Source: CADEED01 sp036274075
GTDB lineage: Bacteria; Pseudomonadota; Gammaproteobacteria; Steroidobacterales; Steroidobacteraceae
Reading direction: 5' to 3'
DNA: 64,000 bases
Assembly (NCBI GenBank): GCA_036274075.1
Contig: DASUGK010000142.1
Location: forward strand, 1 to 64,000
The position numbers and the translations under genes were made by a program. How positions within the stretch are numbered: position 1 is the first letter of the stretch; every line of letters begins with the position of its first letter. The notes beneath the pieces are model-generated. The model worked only from the letters and a program-made list of their open reading frames with translations, had not been told where the DNA came from and ran no database searches. Shown in pieces: positions 34,869-44,175 of this stretch.

Positions 34869-36459
34869 TCGAACCATATTCCGATCTCAAACGGGCCTTG
34901 TCGATCTTACCCGTTGGCGACAGGTACATGCGCGGCACGCGGATCACCGCATCGGGAATCCACCACGACGCCACCTTGCCGCGCAGCGGCGCGAGCAGCG
35001 CCTCGTCGCTGATCTCGGCCGTGCCGCGGGTCTGCACCACGAGGATGGGACGTTCGCCCCATTTCAGGTGCTGCCGCCCGATCACCGCCGCCAGCGATAC
35101 CTCGGGGATCGCGCTGACCACGGCCTCGATCTCGGCCGGGTTGATCCACTCGCCACCGGACTTGATGAGGTCCTTGGCGCGCCCCGTGATGATGAGATTG
35201 CCGGCGGCATCGATGCGCGCCAGGTCGCCGGTGGCGAACCAGCCCGCATGGTCGGTGGCCGCTGTCGCTTCGCCGAAGTAGCGCTCGATGACGGCGGCCC
35301 CGCGCACGCGCAGGTGGCCTTCCGCGCCGCGTTGCTCGGGCAGGGGGTTGCCGTCGGCATCAGTGAGCATGAGGTCGATGCCCACCGCGGGCCGGCCCGA
35401 CACGTGGGCCGAGCGCGCCACGGCATCGCGCGGCGCCACGGTGCCCGTGGGCGACAGCTCCGTCATGCCCCAGCTGGTCTGCACGGAGCAGCCCAGCCGC
35501 TTCTCGATGCGTTCCATGAGCGCGGGCGGCAGCGGCGCTCCGCCGACGACTATGCGTTCGAGCGTCGGCACTTCGCCGCCGGTGCGATCGAGGTGTTCGA
35601 CGAGGTCCAGCCAGACCGTTGCAATGCCGACGCCAATGGTCACCGACTCGGCATTGATCAGCGCGGCGATGCTGGCGCCGTCGACGTGGCGGCCCGGCAG
35701 GACCAGTCGCGCGCCCGCCGCCGGCGCTGCGAAGGGCAATCCCCAGCCATTGGCATGGAACATGGGCACCACCGCGAGCACGCTGTCGCGCGCGGTGAGC
35801 GCCATGTTGTCGGCCTGCAGCACGCGCAGCGTGTGCAGGAAACTGGCGCGATGCGTGTAGGTCACGCCCTTCGGTGTTCCCGTGGTGCCCGAGGTGTAAC
35901 ACAGGCCGCAGGGCGCGTTCTCGTCGAATTCGCCCCAGGTGACCACGCCCGTGGCCTTGCCGAGCAGGTCCTCGAGCAGGCTCTCGGTGACGCCGCCGGC
36001 GGCCGGCGGACTATCTACCGCGCCGTCCATGACCAGCAGGTGCCCGACCGCATGCGTGGCCGCGGCGATGCGGCGTGCCAGCGGCAGCAGGTCGGCGCTC
36101 ACGATGAGCACGCGCGCGCCGGACTGCATCACCATGGTCGCGAGTTGCTCGTCGACCAGGCGCGGGTTCAGCGTGTGGCAGACGGCGCCCATGCCGACGA
36201 TGCCGTACCAGGCCTCGAGGTGCGCATGGGTATTCCAGGCCAGCGTGCCGATGCGCTCCCCGGGGCGCACGCCGAGGCCGCGCAGCACCAACGTCACCTG
36301 CCGCGCGCGCCGGTTCAATTCGGCGTAGCTGGTGCGTGCCACGCTGCGCCCCGACACCGCGGTCACCACTTCGGTGCCGTGGTGCCACTTGGCGGCATGT
36401 TCGATGAACTTGTCGAGGGTCAGCGCGAATGACTGCATCGCGCCGTCGGTCATCTGCAT
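34861..36459 (-). CDS. Acyl-CoA ligase (AMP-forming, fatty-acid type)
   Basis: 532 residues from ATG 36459 (GAGG seven bases upstream); ATG 36453 overlaps the esterase stop as ATGA and is a fair alternative. ANL motifs: the phosphate loop YTSGTTGTPKG, SWGMTELSP, GWFATGDLA and the C-terminal hinge and lysine TGRAKDLIKSGGEWINPAEIE ... SPTGKIDKARLR. This is the medium/long-chain acyl-CoA ligase style. It would activate the acid freed by the preceding esterase. Overlaps the TetR gene by 8 bases. Confidence 0.93.
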   Translation of the reverse strand: MQMTDGAMQSFALTLDKFIEHAAKWHHGTEVVTAVSGRSVARTSYAELNRRARQVTLVLRGLGVRPGERIGTLAWNTHAHLEAWYGIVGMGAVCHTLNPRLVDEQLATMVMQSGARVLIVSADLLPLARRIAAATHAVGHLLVMDGAVDSPPAAGGVTESLLEDLLGKATGVVTWGEFDENAPCGLCYTSGTTGTPKGVTYTHRASFLHTLRVLQADNMALTARDSVLAVVPMFHANGWGLPFAAPAAGARLVLPGRHVDGASIAALINAESVTIGVGIATVWLDLVEHLDRTGGEVPTLERIVVGGAPLPPALMERIEKRLGCSVQTSWGMTELSPTGTVAPRDAVARSAHVSGRPAVGIDLMLTDADGNPLPEQRGAEGHLRVRGAAVIERYFGEATAATDHAGWFATGDLARIDAAGNLIITGRAKDLIKSGGEWINPAEIEAVVSAIPEVSLAAVIGRQHLKWGERPILVVQTRGTAEISDEALLAPLRGKVASWWIPDAVIRVPRMYLSPTGKIDKARLRSEYGSNG

Positions 36460-38084
36460 TGCGCGGCCTCGGGTGGCAGCGGCGGCGACGCCAGTCCGAC
36501 GTTCCAGTGCCAGGGAATGCCACCGGCGGCACGGCGCCGGCACACGACCTTCTCGTTGAACTCGAACATCCCCGGCATCAGGTGTGTCTTCGCCCGGGGC
36601 ACGTCCTCGAACGACAGGTAGGCGCGCTCCTTGCCATAGGACGGCCAGGACGGTTGCCCGGCGGCGGCCGGCACGCCGCTGCGCGCGAACGAAGCCCAGT
36701 AATCCAGCATGGCGTTCGACAGGTTCTTCTCCACGTCCGTCGCCGGCACCTTCGGCCAGTTCGGAGGCGTGCGGTCCGCCGTGCCGAAGACAAAGGGCAG
36801 CTCGGAGGCGTGGAAGGCGTGCAGGCCCTTCTCGTCAGCCGCGGGATAGCCGTGGTCGAATAGATAGAGGAATGACGGCAGGCCGAGCGCGGTCTGCTTC
36901 GTCATCAGCCGCTCCGCGGTCCAGCCGTACAGCGAATCGCGCGTGGTCGCCCAGATGCTCTCCTGCAGGTTGTCCGCGGGATAGAGCTGGAGGAATGCAT
37001 CGGCGAGGTCCTTGTAACGCTCGCGGATCTCCTTTTCATAGGTGGCCGCATCGGCCGGCACGGGTGGCGCCAGCGCGCGCAGCGAGCGGATCTCGCCGCT
37101 GTTGAATCCCGCCAGCACCGGCACCCTGGCCTGCTCGCCGCGATCGAACACGTCGACCACCTGGCGCGGCAGGATGCGCCCATCGATCACGAAGAACGGA
37201 AAGAAGCCCTGCGCCGCCGCGCCATCGACGATCTGCTGCGCGTCCATGGAGCGAAGCCCGGCCAGGTCACCAGCACCCAGCTTGCCCTGCAGCCACACGC
37301 CGATGGCCTCACCCGAGTAGGCGTCGTGGCCGGCGGTGCGCAGCTCCTGCGCGGAGATCATGTAACTGCTTTGCAGGATCGCCTTGTGGAACAGCCCGTG
37401 GGCGCTCGGCGCGGCCATGAGGTACATGACGCTCAAGGCGCCGGCCGATTCACCGGCGATGGTGACGTTCGCCGCATCGCCGCCGAAGGCGCCGATGTTC
37501 TTCTTCACCCACTCCAACGCCGCGATCTGGTCGAGCAGGCCATAGTTGCCGGAAATGTTCCGCCGCGACTCGGCGCTCAGTGCCGGATGCACCAGGAATC
37601 CGAGCGGCCCCAGCCGGTAATTGATGGTGACGACGACGATGCCGCGTTCGGCGAGTTTCGTACCGTCGTACAACGGCTCGCTGCCCGAACCGCCGCTCAA
37701 TGCGCCGCCGTGGATCCAGACGAATACCGGCGCGTTGCGCGCCTGCGCGGGCGTCCAGACGTTGAGGAACAGGCAGTCCTCGCTGGTCTTCGGCAGGCTC
37801 CAGAAGTAGATGCTGTCGGGTCGGCCTTTCGGCTGGATGCAGGCCGCACCGAATTGCGTGGCATCGCGCGTGCCCTTCCACTTCTGCGCCGGCAGCGGCG
37901 CTTTCCAGCGCATCGCACCCACCGGCGGCTGGGCGTAGGGAATGCCCTTGAATACGCGCACGCCGCCTGTTGCTTCACCACTGGCCTTGCCGGCGGGCGC
38001 GCTGACGACGGGAGGTGAATCGGCGCCGGCCGGCAGGGAAAACAACACCGCCAGCAACAGGGCCGGAATGCCAGGACGGCTCAT
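36450..38084 (-). CDS. Secreted type-B carboxylesterase
   Basis: 544 residues from ATG 38084, ATGA-coupled to the MFS stop. A signal peptide (ALLLAVLFSLPAGAD) is followed by the type-B esterase signature: VRVFKGIPYAQPPVGAMRWKAP, SEDCLFLNVWTP, VFVWIHGGALSGGSG and the nucleophile Ser in TIAGESAGALSVMYLMA. The acid lies probably in FNSGEIRSL and the His in LHAFHASELPFVFG. Expected to hydrolyse an ester in the periplasm, yielding an acid and an alcohol for the ligase and dehydrogenases. Substrate unknown. Confidence 0.92.
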   Translation of the reverse strand: MSRPGIPALLLAVLFSLPAGADSPPVVSAPAGKASGEATGGVRVFKGIPYAQPPVGAMRWKAPLPAQKWKGTRDATQFGAACIQPKGRPDSIYFWSLPKTSEDCLFLNVWTPAQARNAPVFVWIHGGALSGGSGSEPLYDGTKLAERGIVVVTINYRLGPLGFLVHPALSAESRRNISGNYGLLDQIAALEWVKKNIGAFGGDAANVTIAGESAGALSVMYLMAAPSAHGLFHKAILQSSYMISAQELRTAGHDAYSGEAIGVWLQGKLGAGDLAGLRSMDAQQIVDGAAAQGFFPFFVIDGRILPRQVVDVFDRGEQARVPVLAGFNSGEIRSLRALAPPVPADAATYEKEIRERYKDLADAFLQLYPADNLQESIWATTRDSLYGWTAERLMTKQTALGLPSFLYLFDHGYPAADEKGLHAFHASELPFVFGTADRTPPNWPKVPATDVEKNLSNAMLDYWASFARSGVPAAAGQPSWPSYGKERAYLSFEDVPRAKTHLMPGMFEFNEKVVCRRRAAGGIPWHWNVGLASPPLPPEAAQCR

Positions 38085-39397
38085 GTGGGATCTCCTTTCC
38101 GGGCCTGGGCCTTCAGGGCCCGCGCCAGCCACAGGAAACACGACACCGCCAGCACGTAGAACGGCACCAGCGTGTAGAAGGCGAGCTGCAATGAATGCTC
38201 CGGATGACTCGGGCGCAGCGCGTCACTCATCGCGCCGAGATACGTCGGGCCCAGCCCGAGTCCCACCAGGTTCATGACCAGCAGCAGCAACGCTCCCGCC
38301 AGCACGCGTTCGTTCGGCCGCACCTGCTCCTGCACCAGCGCCACGCCCGGCGATAGATAGAAGTAGTTGAAGAACATCGGGAACGCGAGGAAGACCAGCG
38401 ACAGTTCCCAGCGCGGGGACCACACGAAGCCGGCGAAGAACGGAATCGCCAGCGCCAGGCCCACCGCCGGTAGATAGGCGTAGGCGGCGCGCGTGCGCGG
38501 CGCGAACCGGTCGATGAGGCGCCCCGAGGTGTACATGCCCGCGCTGACCGCGACCGCCACCAGCAGCGAGTAGTACACCGCCACCTGTTGCAGCGTCATG
38601 CCCTTCTCGCGCATCAGCAGCAGCGTGGTGAAATTCAGCGTGGCGTAGGTGACGATCTGCGTGATGCCGGTGGCGATGGAGAGGCGCACCAGCACCGGGT
38701 CGGCGAAGAACATGCGGCAGGTGGGCCAGAATGGCGCCTTGGCTTCGGCGGAGGCCGCCGCGCCGTCCTGCGGCGCATCGAGCCGGCCGCGTTGCGGCTC
38801 CGGCACCAGCAGCATCACGGCCATCGCCGCCGCGATGCCCACCCCACCCAGCCACAGGAAAGCCGATCGCCAGTCATAGGCCGCCGCGATGGACGCGCCG
38901 AAGGCCACGCCGAGCGCCAGTCCGAGCGCGGGTCCGAAATTGTAGATGGCGAGCGCCGTGCCGCGCCGGCCCGGCGGAAAGTAGTCGGAGATGATCGCGT
39001 ACGATGGTGGCACGCCGCCGGCCTCGCCCACGCCCACCATCATGCGTGCGATGGCGAGTTGCGGGTAGCTCGTGGCCATTCCACAGGCCGCGGTGGCCGC
39101 GCTCCACAGCGCGCAGGCCAGCGACAGCACCTTCACGCGGTTGGTGCGATCCGCGAGCCAGCCCACCGGGATCGCGAGCACGCAGTAGAACAGCGCGAAG
39201 TACAGGCCGCCGAGCCGGCCGAGCTGCCCGTCGGTGACGCCGAGGTCGTCCTGGATGGGCTTGGCGAGGATCGACAGCAGCTGCCGGTCGAGGAAATTGA
39301 TGACGTAGACGAAGCACAGGATCGCGAGCACCAGCCAGGCACGGCTGTCCGGCCGGGTGGTGCTCGCGTTGCGCTCCGTGACCAGGGCAGCGGGCAT
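38081..39397 (-). CDS. MFS transporter (spinster-like)
   Basis: 438 residues, twelve hydrophobic segments. The Spns-like opening LCFVYVINFLDRQLLSILAKPIQDDLGVTDGQLGRLGGLYFALFYCVLAIPVGWLADRTNRV and the motif GVGEAGGVPPSYAIISDYFPPGRRGTAL are clear. It sits between the outer-membrane receptor (1 base upstream) and the periplasmic esterase (4-base overlap), so it probably takes the released acid across the inner membrane. Confidence 0.9.
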   Translation of the reverse strand: MPAALVTERNASTTRPDSRAWLVLAILCFVYVINFLDRQLLSILAKPIQDDLGVTDGQLGRLGGLYFALFYCVLAIPVGWLADRTNRVKVLSLACALWSAATAACGMATSYPQLAIARMMVGVGEAGGVPPSYAIISDYFPPGRRGTALAIYNFGPALGLALGVAFGASIAAAYDWRSAFLWLGGVGIAAAMAVMLLVPEPQRGRLDAPQDGAAASAEAKAPFWPTCRMFFADPVLVRLSIATGITQIVTYATLNFTTLLLMREKGMTLQQVAVYYSLLVAVAVSAGMYTSGRLIDRFAPRTRAAYAYLPAVGLALAIPFFAGFVWSPRWELSLVFLAFPMFFNYFYLSPGVALVQEQVRPNERVLAGALLLLVMNLVGLGLGPTYLGAMSDALRPSHPEHSLQLAFYTLVPFYVLAVSCFLWLARALKAQARKGDPT

Positions 39398-39398
39398 C

Positions 39399-41540
39399 TC
39401 AGAAGCTGGTCGCGACGCGGATACCGAACTGCCGCGGCGGGCCCGCGAAGCGCAGGCCGGAGTTGAGCGCCGCCATGTAGTGCTGGTCGGTCAGGTTCGA
39501 CCCGTACAGGGTCGTGATCCAGTCGCGATGCTTCCACGAGATCTGCGCGTTCAGGATGTTGCGCTCCTCGACCTTGTCGCCCAGCGCTTCGTTCTGGAAC
39601 AGCGTGGCCCACTGGTCGGACACGTGGCCGTAGTTGATGCGCGGCGTGATTTCGTTGTCGGTGCCCTGGCCGAAAGCGTACTGCATGCCGATGTTGAAGG
39701 TGAATTCCGGCGCGTAGGTCTGGGAATTGCCTTCGAGGTTGATGCACGACGCGCTTTCCGGCCCGGTGGCCGGATCGCAGGCGCCGAAGCTCGCGACGCG
39801 CGGATCCACGGCGTAGAACGTGCCAAGCTCGCTCTTCAGCCAGCCGAAGCCCGCGTCGATCGAGAACGCATTGAACACCGCCTCGAGCTGGCCTTCGAAT
39901 CCATAGATGGTCGTGGTGCTGGGATTGTTGAGCTCGAAGCCGAACACCGGCAGTTGCGGATAACCCACCGTCACCTGGAAGTTGTCGTAGTCGTTGTAAT
40001 AGACGTCGAACTGCGTGCGCACGCGGCCATCGGCCCAGCCGGCCTTCCAGCCGATTTCGTAGTTGGTGACCTCCTCCTCGTCGAAGGCCTCGGGCTCGCC
40101 GAGGCCCACCGGCACGTTCAAACCACCCGGCCGGAAACCCGTGGCGACGAAGGCATACAGGAAGTGGTGATCGTTCACCGTCCAGTTCAACGTCACCTTG
40201 CCGGAGGTGTTCTTGAACTCCTCCTTCTGCTGCTGCGTGAGCGGCGTGCCGTACTGGTTGATGTCGATGTCGTTCTCGGTGGTGTGCTCGGAATAACGCG
40301 CGCCGATCTGCAGCTGGAAGCCCGCCGGCATGTCGAAGCTCAACTGGCCGAAGAAGGCGGTGTTCTCGCGGACATTCGTGCCGCTCAGCAGGTAGAACAC
40401 CGGCGGCGGAACGCCGATGTAGAAGCCGCCGTCGGGCGGGAAGAAGCTCTCGTCGTGCTGGTAGTAGGCGCCGAGGATCCACTTCACCCGGTTGGCGTCC
40501 GAGGAAATCAGGTTGATCTCCTCCGAGTACATCGTTTCCTCGAGGCGGTCGCCGAAGATCCAGTCCGTGGCACTGTCGGCGCCATCGAGGTCGGTCCGAT
40601 ATTCGGTCTGGCCGTCCTGGTAACCCGACACCGAGCGCAGCACCGTGCCATTCTCGAACTCGTAGTCGAGCCTGAGCACCGCGCGCCCGAAGCGGTCGAG
40701 CGCGTGGATGTCGGCATCGGCGGTGATGTCGAAGATGTCGTTGGTGGCGAGCACCGGATCCGCCGGGTAGCCCGACAGGTCCAGGTAGTTGTAGTCCGCC
40801 TTGAAGTTCAGCGAGAAGTTGTCGCTCGGCTCCCAGAGCATGCCGAGGCGGAAGCTGCCGGTCTTCACGCCGTCGTCACCCGTGTACGGGCCCTCGATGT
40901 CGTAGAAGCTGTCGCGCTGGCCGGCGTTGAAGGCGACGCGCGCGGCAAACGTGTCGCCGGCCGGCAGGTTGATGGCGCCCTGCGCGCCGAAGTAGCTGTA
41001 GTTGCCGGCGTCGGCCTGGATGTATCCCGTGTGGCCGCCGTTGATCTCCGGGTCTCTCGAGGACACGAACACCGCGCCGCCGGTGGCGTTCTCGCCCACG
41101 AACGTGCCCTGCGGGCCGCGCAGGATCTCGATGCGCGCGATGTCGTAGTAAGGCTCGGCAGTGTAGTAACCCGGAAACGTCGCCACGCCATCGCGATACG
41201 TGATCACGCCCGTGGTGGTCTGCGAATTGTGCTCCGCCTTGCCGATGCCACGGATGTTGAAGTCGATGCCCTGGCCGAAGTTGTTCACCACGGCCGACGG
41301 CGAGATGAACTGCAGCTGGTCGACCATGGTGACGCCGGCGTTGGCGATGTCGTCGCCGGTCAATACCGTCGCCGCGATGGGAGTCTTCTGCAGGTCCGTG
41401 CGCCGCCGTTCGGCGGTGACGACGATCTCGTCGAACTCGTGAGAGCTGGTGTCCTGTTCACCCGTCGACTGGGCGACGACGGGCAAGGATGTCGCGATCT
41501 GCGCGGCGGCAATCACCGACGCGAGAAGTATCTTCTTCAT
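39399..41540 (-). CDS. TonB-dependent receptor, first gene of the catabolic operon
   Basis: 713 residues from ATG 41540 (GGGGGAAAGCGC before it). Signal peptide MKKILLASVIAAAQIATSLPVVAQ; TonB box/plug start HEFDEIVVTAERRRTDLQKTPIAATVL; plug end IEILRGPQGTFVGENATGGAVFV; last strand RFAGPPRQFGIRVATSF ending in Phe. No FecA-like N-terminal signalling domain is visible. It likely binds the intact ester or lipid at the cell surface. Its promoter region carries a 14-bp palindrome next to a TTGACA. Confidence 0.92.
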   Translation of the reverse strand: MKKILLASVIAAAQIATSLPVVAQSTGEQDTSSHEFDEIVVTAERRRTDLQKTPIAATVLTGDDIANAGVTMVDQLQFISPSAVVNNFGQGIDFNIRGIGKAEHNSQTTTGVITYRDGVATFPGYYTAEPYYDIARIEILRGPQGTFVGENATGGAVFVSSRDPEINGGHTGYIQADAGNYSYFGAQGAINLPAGDTFAARVAFNAGQRDSFYDIEGPYTGDDGVKTGSFRLGMLWEPSDNFSLNFKADYNYLDLSGYPADPVLATNDIFDITADADIHALDRFGRAVLRLDYEFENGTVLRSVSGYQDGQTEYRTDLDGADSATDWIFGDRLEETMYSEEINLISSDANRVKWILGAYYQHDESFFPPDGGFYIGVPPPVFYLLSGTNVRENTAFFGQLSFDMPAGFQLQIGARYSEHTTENDIDINQYGTPLTQQQKEEFKNTSGKVTLNWTVNDHHFLYAFVATGFRPGGLNVPVGLGEPEAFDEEEVTNYEIGWKAGWADGRVRTQFDVYYNDYDNFQVTVGYPQLPVFGFELNNPSTTTIYGFEGQLEAVFNAFSIDAGFGWLKSELGTFYAVDPRVASFGACDPATGPESASCINLEGNSQTYAPEFTFNIGMQYAFGQGTDNEITPRINYGHVSDQWATLFQNEALGDKVEERNILNAQISWKHRDWITTLYGSNLTDQHYMAALNSGLRFAGPPRQFGIRVATSF

Positions 41541-41612
41541 GCGCTTTCCCCCTCGTTGCATCGTGCGTTTTGCCGATGCCCGGGGCTGAGTGAGCCACCA
41601 CGAACGGGCTGC

Positions 41613-41639
41613 TGTCAACACTCACTCACACGCGTGTGA
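41613..41639 (-). promoter_or_regulatory. Promoter element and palindromic operator of the catabolic operon
   Basis: On the minus strand a TTGACA (41613-41618) suits a -35, but no good -10 follows at 16-18 bases. Just upstream lies TCACACGCGTGTGA (41626-41639), a perfect 14-bp palindrome. Its place next to the -35 fits repression or activation by the TetR protein encoded in the same operon. A short GTGA run (gtgagtgag) separates the two. Confidence 0.5.
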
Positions 41640-41697
41640 ATATCTTGCAACGACTGGGCTACCATAACTTATTGATCTGAAAGCGTGAATTGGCGCC

Positions 41698-42486
41698 TCA
41701 CCAGAGCCGGCCGGCGCCGCCCCCGTCGATGGGCATGACCATGCCGTTGACGAAACTGGCCTCGCCCGAGCACAGCCAGGCGATGGCGTTGGCGACTTCC
41801 ACCGCTTCCCCCAGGCGTTTCATGCCCGAATGCCGTTCGCTCAATTTCTGGTAGATCGGCGCGGCACCGGGCCGGTTCACGTCGACCATTTCCGAATGCG
41901 TGAATCCGGGCGCCACCGCGTTGATGCGCAGGTTCATCTGGCCGTAATCGCTGGCCGCGGACTTCGTCAGCCCGACCAGCGCGTGTTTGCTGGTGGCATA
42001 CGGCGCATGGCCGATGTCACCCGGCTTCAGGCCGTAGATAGACGCGACGTTGACGATGGCCCCTCCCCCATTGGCGAGCATGGCCGGGATCTCGTGTTTC
42101 ATGCACAACCACGCCCCGCGCAGGTTGACGCTCATGACCTTGTCCCACTCCGCCTCGGTGACATCGGCCACCGGCGTGAACCGCGGCCCGACGATGCCGG
42201 CGTTGTTCACTGCGCAATCCAGGCGGCCGAATTTCCCCAGCGTCGCCTGGACCATGCGTTCGCAATCTCCTGCCTGGCTGACGTCGGTGGGTACGAAATG
42301 CGCCTCTCCGCCGCGCGCGGTGATCTGCTGCACGACGCGGGTGCTTTCCTCGATGCGCCGGGCCGCGATGACCACCCTGGCGCCGCATTCGGCGAATTTG
42401 AGCGCCGTGGCTGCGCCGAGACCGGAGCTGCCGCCGGTGACCAGCGCGACCTTGCCGGCAAGACCATTCGCAGATGCAACCGCCAT
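41698..42486 (-). CDS. Short-chain dehydrogenase/reductase (classical SDR)
   Basis: 262 residues from ATG 42486; three ATGs in a row (42492, 42489, 42486) lie here and the last is spaced best from AGGGAG. Motifs: TGGSSGLGAATALKFAECGARVVIAAR, NNAGIVGPRF, Ser in NVASIYGLKPG, YATSKHALVG and MVMPIDGGGAG at the C terminus. NAD(P)-dependent alcohol oxidation or ketone reduction. It has its own start 157 bases ahead of the catabolic operon and could act on the alcohol made by the esterase. Confidence 0.9.
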   Translation of the reverse strand: MAVASANGLAGKVALVTGGSSGLGAATALKFAECGARVVIAARRIEESTRVVQQITARGGEAHFVPTDVSQAGDCERMVQATLGKFGRLDCAVNNAGIVGPRFTPVADVTEAEWDKVMSVNLRGAWLCMKHEIPAMLANGGGAIVNVASIYGLKPGDIGHAPYATSKHALVGLTKSAASDYGQMNLRINAVAPGFTHSEMVDVNRPGAAPIYQKLSERHSGMKRLGEAVEVANAIAWLCSGEASFVNGMVMPIDGGGAGRLW

Positions 42487-42538
42487 CATCATTCTCCCTG
42501 GGCGCTCGAGGCGGCGCATTTGAGCACAGCCCGCGAGA

Positions 42539-42568
42539 TTTCGTCGTGGGTTCGGCTAAGTTTCGTCG
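42539..42568. repeat. Direct repeat TTTCGTCG in a divergent promoter region
   Basis: Two copies (42539-42546 and 42561-42568) lie 22 bases apart, about two helical turns, between the SDR and the haloperoxidase-like gene. This spacing suits a tandem-binding activator such as a response regulator. No regulator is adjacent. Confidence 0.3.
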
Positions 42569-42643
42569 GACCTTCGGTTCTTTTTGCACGCGAGTCCCTA
42601 GCTTCCCCGTCGTTCGATCAACCAACAACGCTGGGAGAAGCCC

Positions 42644-43924
42644 ATGAACAAGAAAGCTCACCTGTTCGCGGCTTGTATTGCCGCGACCCTCACCATGGTC
42701 ATGCCGCCGGCCCGGGCCGGGCATGACAGTCCACAAGTCATCGTCGAATGGAACCAGTTGCTGCAGGCCAACATACCCTCGAATGCGGGCCTGCTGGTGC
42801 CGCGGTACTACGCCATGCTGCATGTCGCGATGTTCGATGCGGCCAATGCGATCGAGCGCGAGTACACGCCGTACCACGCGCGGCTGCTCGCGAATCCGGC
42901 CGCCTCGGCGGAAGCCGCCGCTGCGCAGGCCGGGCACGACGTCCTCGTCGCGCTCATCGCGACGCCGGAGGCCAAGGCGAAATTCGATGCCGCGCTGCAG
43001 GCTCGACTCGCGACTATCCACCCATGGCGCGCCGCGGCCGGAGTCTCCGTCGGGCGCCGCGCCGCCAGCGATATCCTCGCGTGGCGCGCGAATGACGGCA
43101 GCTCGGTGCCATCACCCACCTACCTGCCGCCCGCCCTGCCCGGCCTGTGGCAGCCCGCGACTCCGACCCAGGTGGCACAGCTGGTGAACTTCGGCGACAT
43201 CACGCCGTTCGCATTGCTCACCTCGACGCAATACCTGCCGGATCCGGCGCCGCTCCTGGACAGCGGGCTCTACGCGCAGGACCTCGAGGAAGTACGCGCA
43301 GTGGGTTCCGCGACCAGCGCCGTGCGCACGGCCGAGCAGACACAATCGGCGCGATTGTTCGCCAGCGTCGGCAACAGCACCACGCATTGGGCCATGTGGA
43401 ACAACGTCGCGCGCGACGTGGCGCTGCAGGCGCACTGGTCACTGGTCGACACCGCGCGCCTGTTCGCACTCATGAACGCGTCGATCCATGACGGCCTGCA
43501 GACCTCGCACACCAGCAAGTACGTGTACGGGCTGTGGCGGCCCATCACGGCCATCCGCCGCGCCGACGAAGACATGAACGCAGGTACCACCGCCGAGCCG
43601 GCGTGGACACCGCTGCTCAGCACGCCGCCCTATCCCTCGCACTCGAGCAACCAGACCTGCGTCGGCACCAGCGCCGCACGTGCGCTGGCGCGCGCCGTCG
43701 GGCGTGATGACGTGGCGTTCTCGGTGACCTGGGTGGGAACCGGCGGCAATCCGAACGTCACGCGCCAGTACGCGAGCTTTTCCGAGCTCGCGCAGCAACA
43801 GGCGCGCAGCCGCGTCTACGGCGGCATCCACTTCGACTTCGAGCTCACGGCCAGCCAGGAGAGCTGCGTGAAAGTCGCCGACTACGTGGCCGACAACTAC
43901 GCCCGGCGGTCGTGGGGACACTAG
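42644..43924 (+). CDS. Secreted vanadium-haloperoxidase-like / PAP2-type phosphatase
   Basis: 426 residues with a signal peptide (ending PPARAG) and a GGGAGAAG ribosome site. The three vanadate/phosphate-binding pieces are visible: KYVYGLWRPITAIR, the PPYPSHSSNQTC loop with the acid-base His, and ARSRVYGGIHFDFE with Arg and His. This architecture is shared by vanadium-dependent haloperoxidases and PAP2 acid phosphatases. The bacterial group with this length is usually called vanadium-dependent haloperoxidase-like, but activity is seldom shown. Secreted; converges on the DUF5985 pair. Confidence 0.85.
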   Translation: MNKKAHLFAACIAATLTMVMPPARAGHDSPQVIVEWNQLLQANIPSNAGLLVPRYYAMLHVAMFDAANAIEREYTPYHARLLANPAASAEAAAAQAGHDVLVALIATPEAKAKFDAALQARLATIHPWRAAAGVSVGRRAASDILAWRANDGSSVPSPTYLPPALPGLWQPATPTQVAQLVNFGDITPFALLTSTQYLPDPAPLLDSGLYAQDLEEVRAVGSATSAVRTAEQTQSARLFASVGNSTTHWAMWNNVARDVALQAHWSLVDTARLFALMNASIHDGLQTSHTSKYVYGLWRPITAIRRADEDMNAGTTAEPAWTPLLSTPPYPSHSSNQTCVGTSAARALARAVGRDDVAFSVTWVGTGGNPNVTRQYASFSELAQQQARSRVYGGIHFDFELTASQESCVKVADYVADNYARRSWGH

Positions 43925-44175
43925 GCCCGGTTCTTGTAGGCAATGGCGGCGAGGATGAGCAGGTAACTCAGCAATCGGACGCTGTAGATCACCTCGTCGC
44001 CTTCCTTGGGCTGCTCGAGGAACAGGAATGCCATGCGGTTGAGTCCCTCGAGGAAGAACGCAGCCGCGAACCCCAGGAACAGCGGATCGCGGGTCGCGCG
44101 CCAGAACTTGGCGAAAAAGCCGGCCGCGACCAGCGAACTCGTGACGATGATGCCGAGGAAGAATCCCGCGATCAT
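43921..44175 (-). CDS. DUF5985-like small membrane protein
   Basis: 84 residues, three hydrophobic segments. The pattern FFLGIIVTSSLVAAGFFAKFWRATRDPLFLGFAAAFFLEGLNRMAFLFLEQ is that of DUF5985. Its start overlaps the stop of the second DUF5985-like gene (ATGA). Function unknown; part of a three-gene set that also encodes a cytoplasmic winged-helix-like protein. Confidence 0.78.
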   Translation of the reverse strand: MIAGFFLGIIVTSSLVAAGFFAKFWRATRDPLFLGFAAAFFLEGLNRMAFLFLEQPKEGDEVIYSVRLLSYLLILAAIAYKNRA

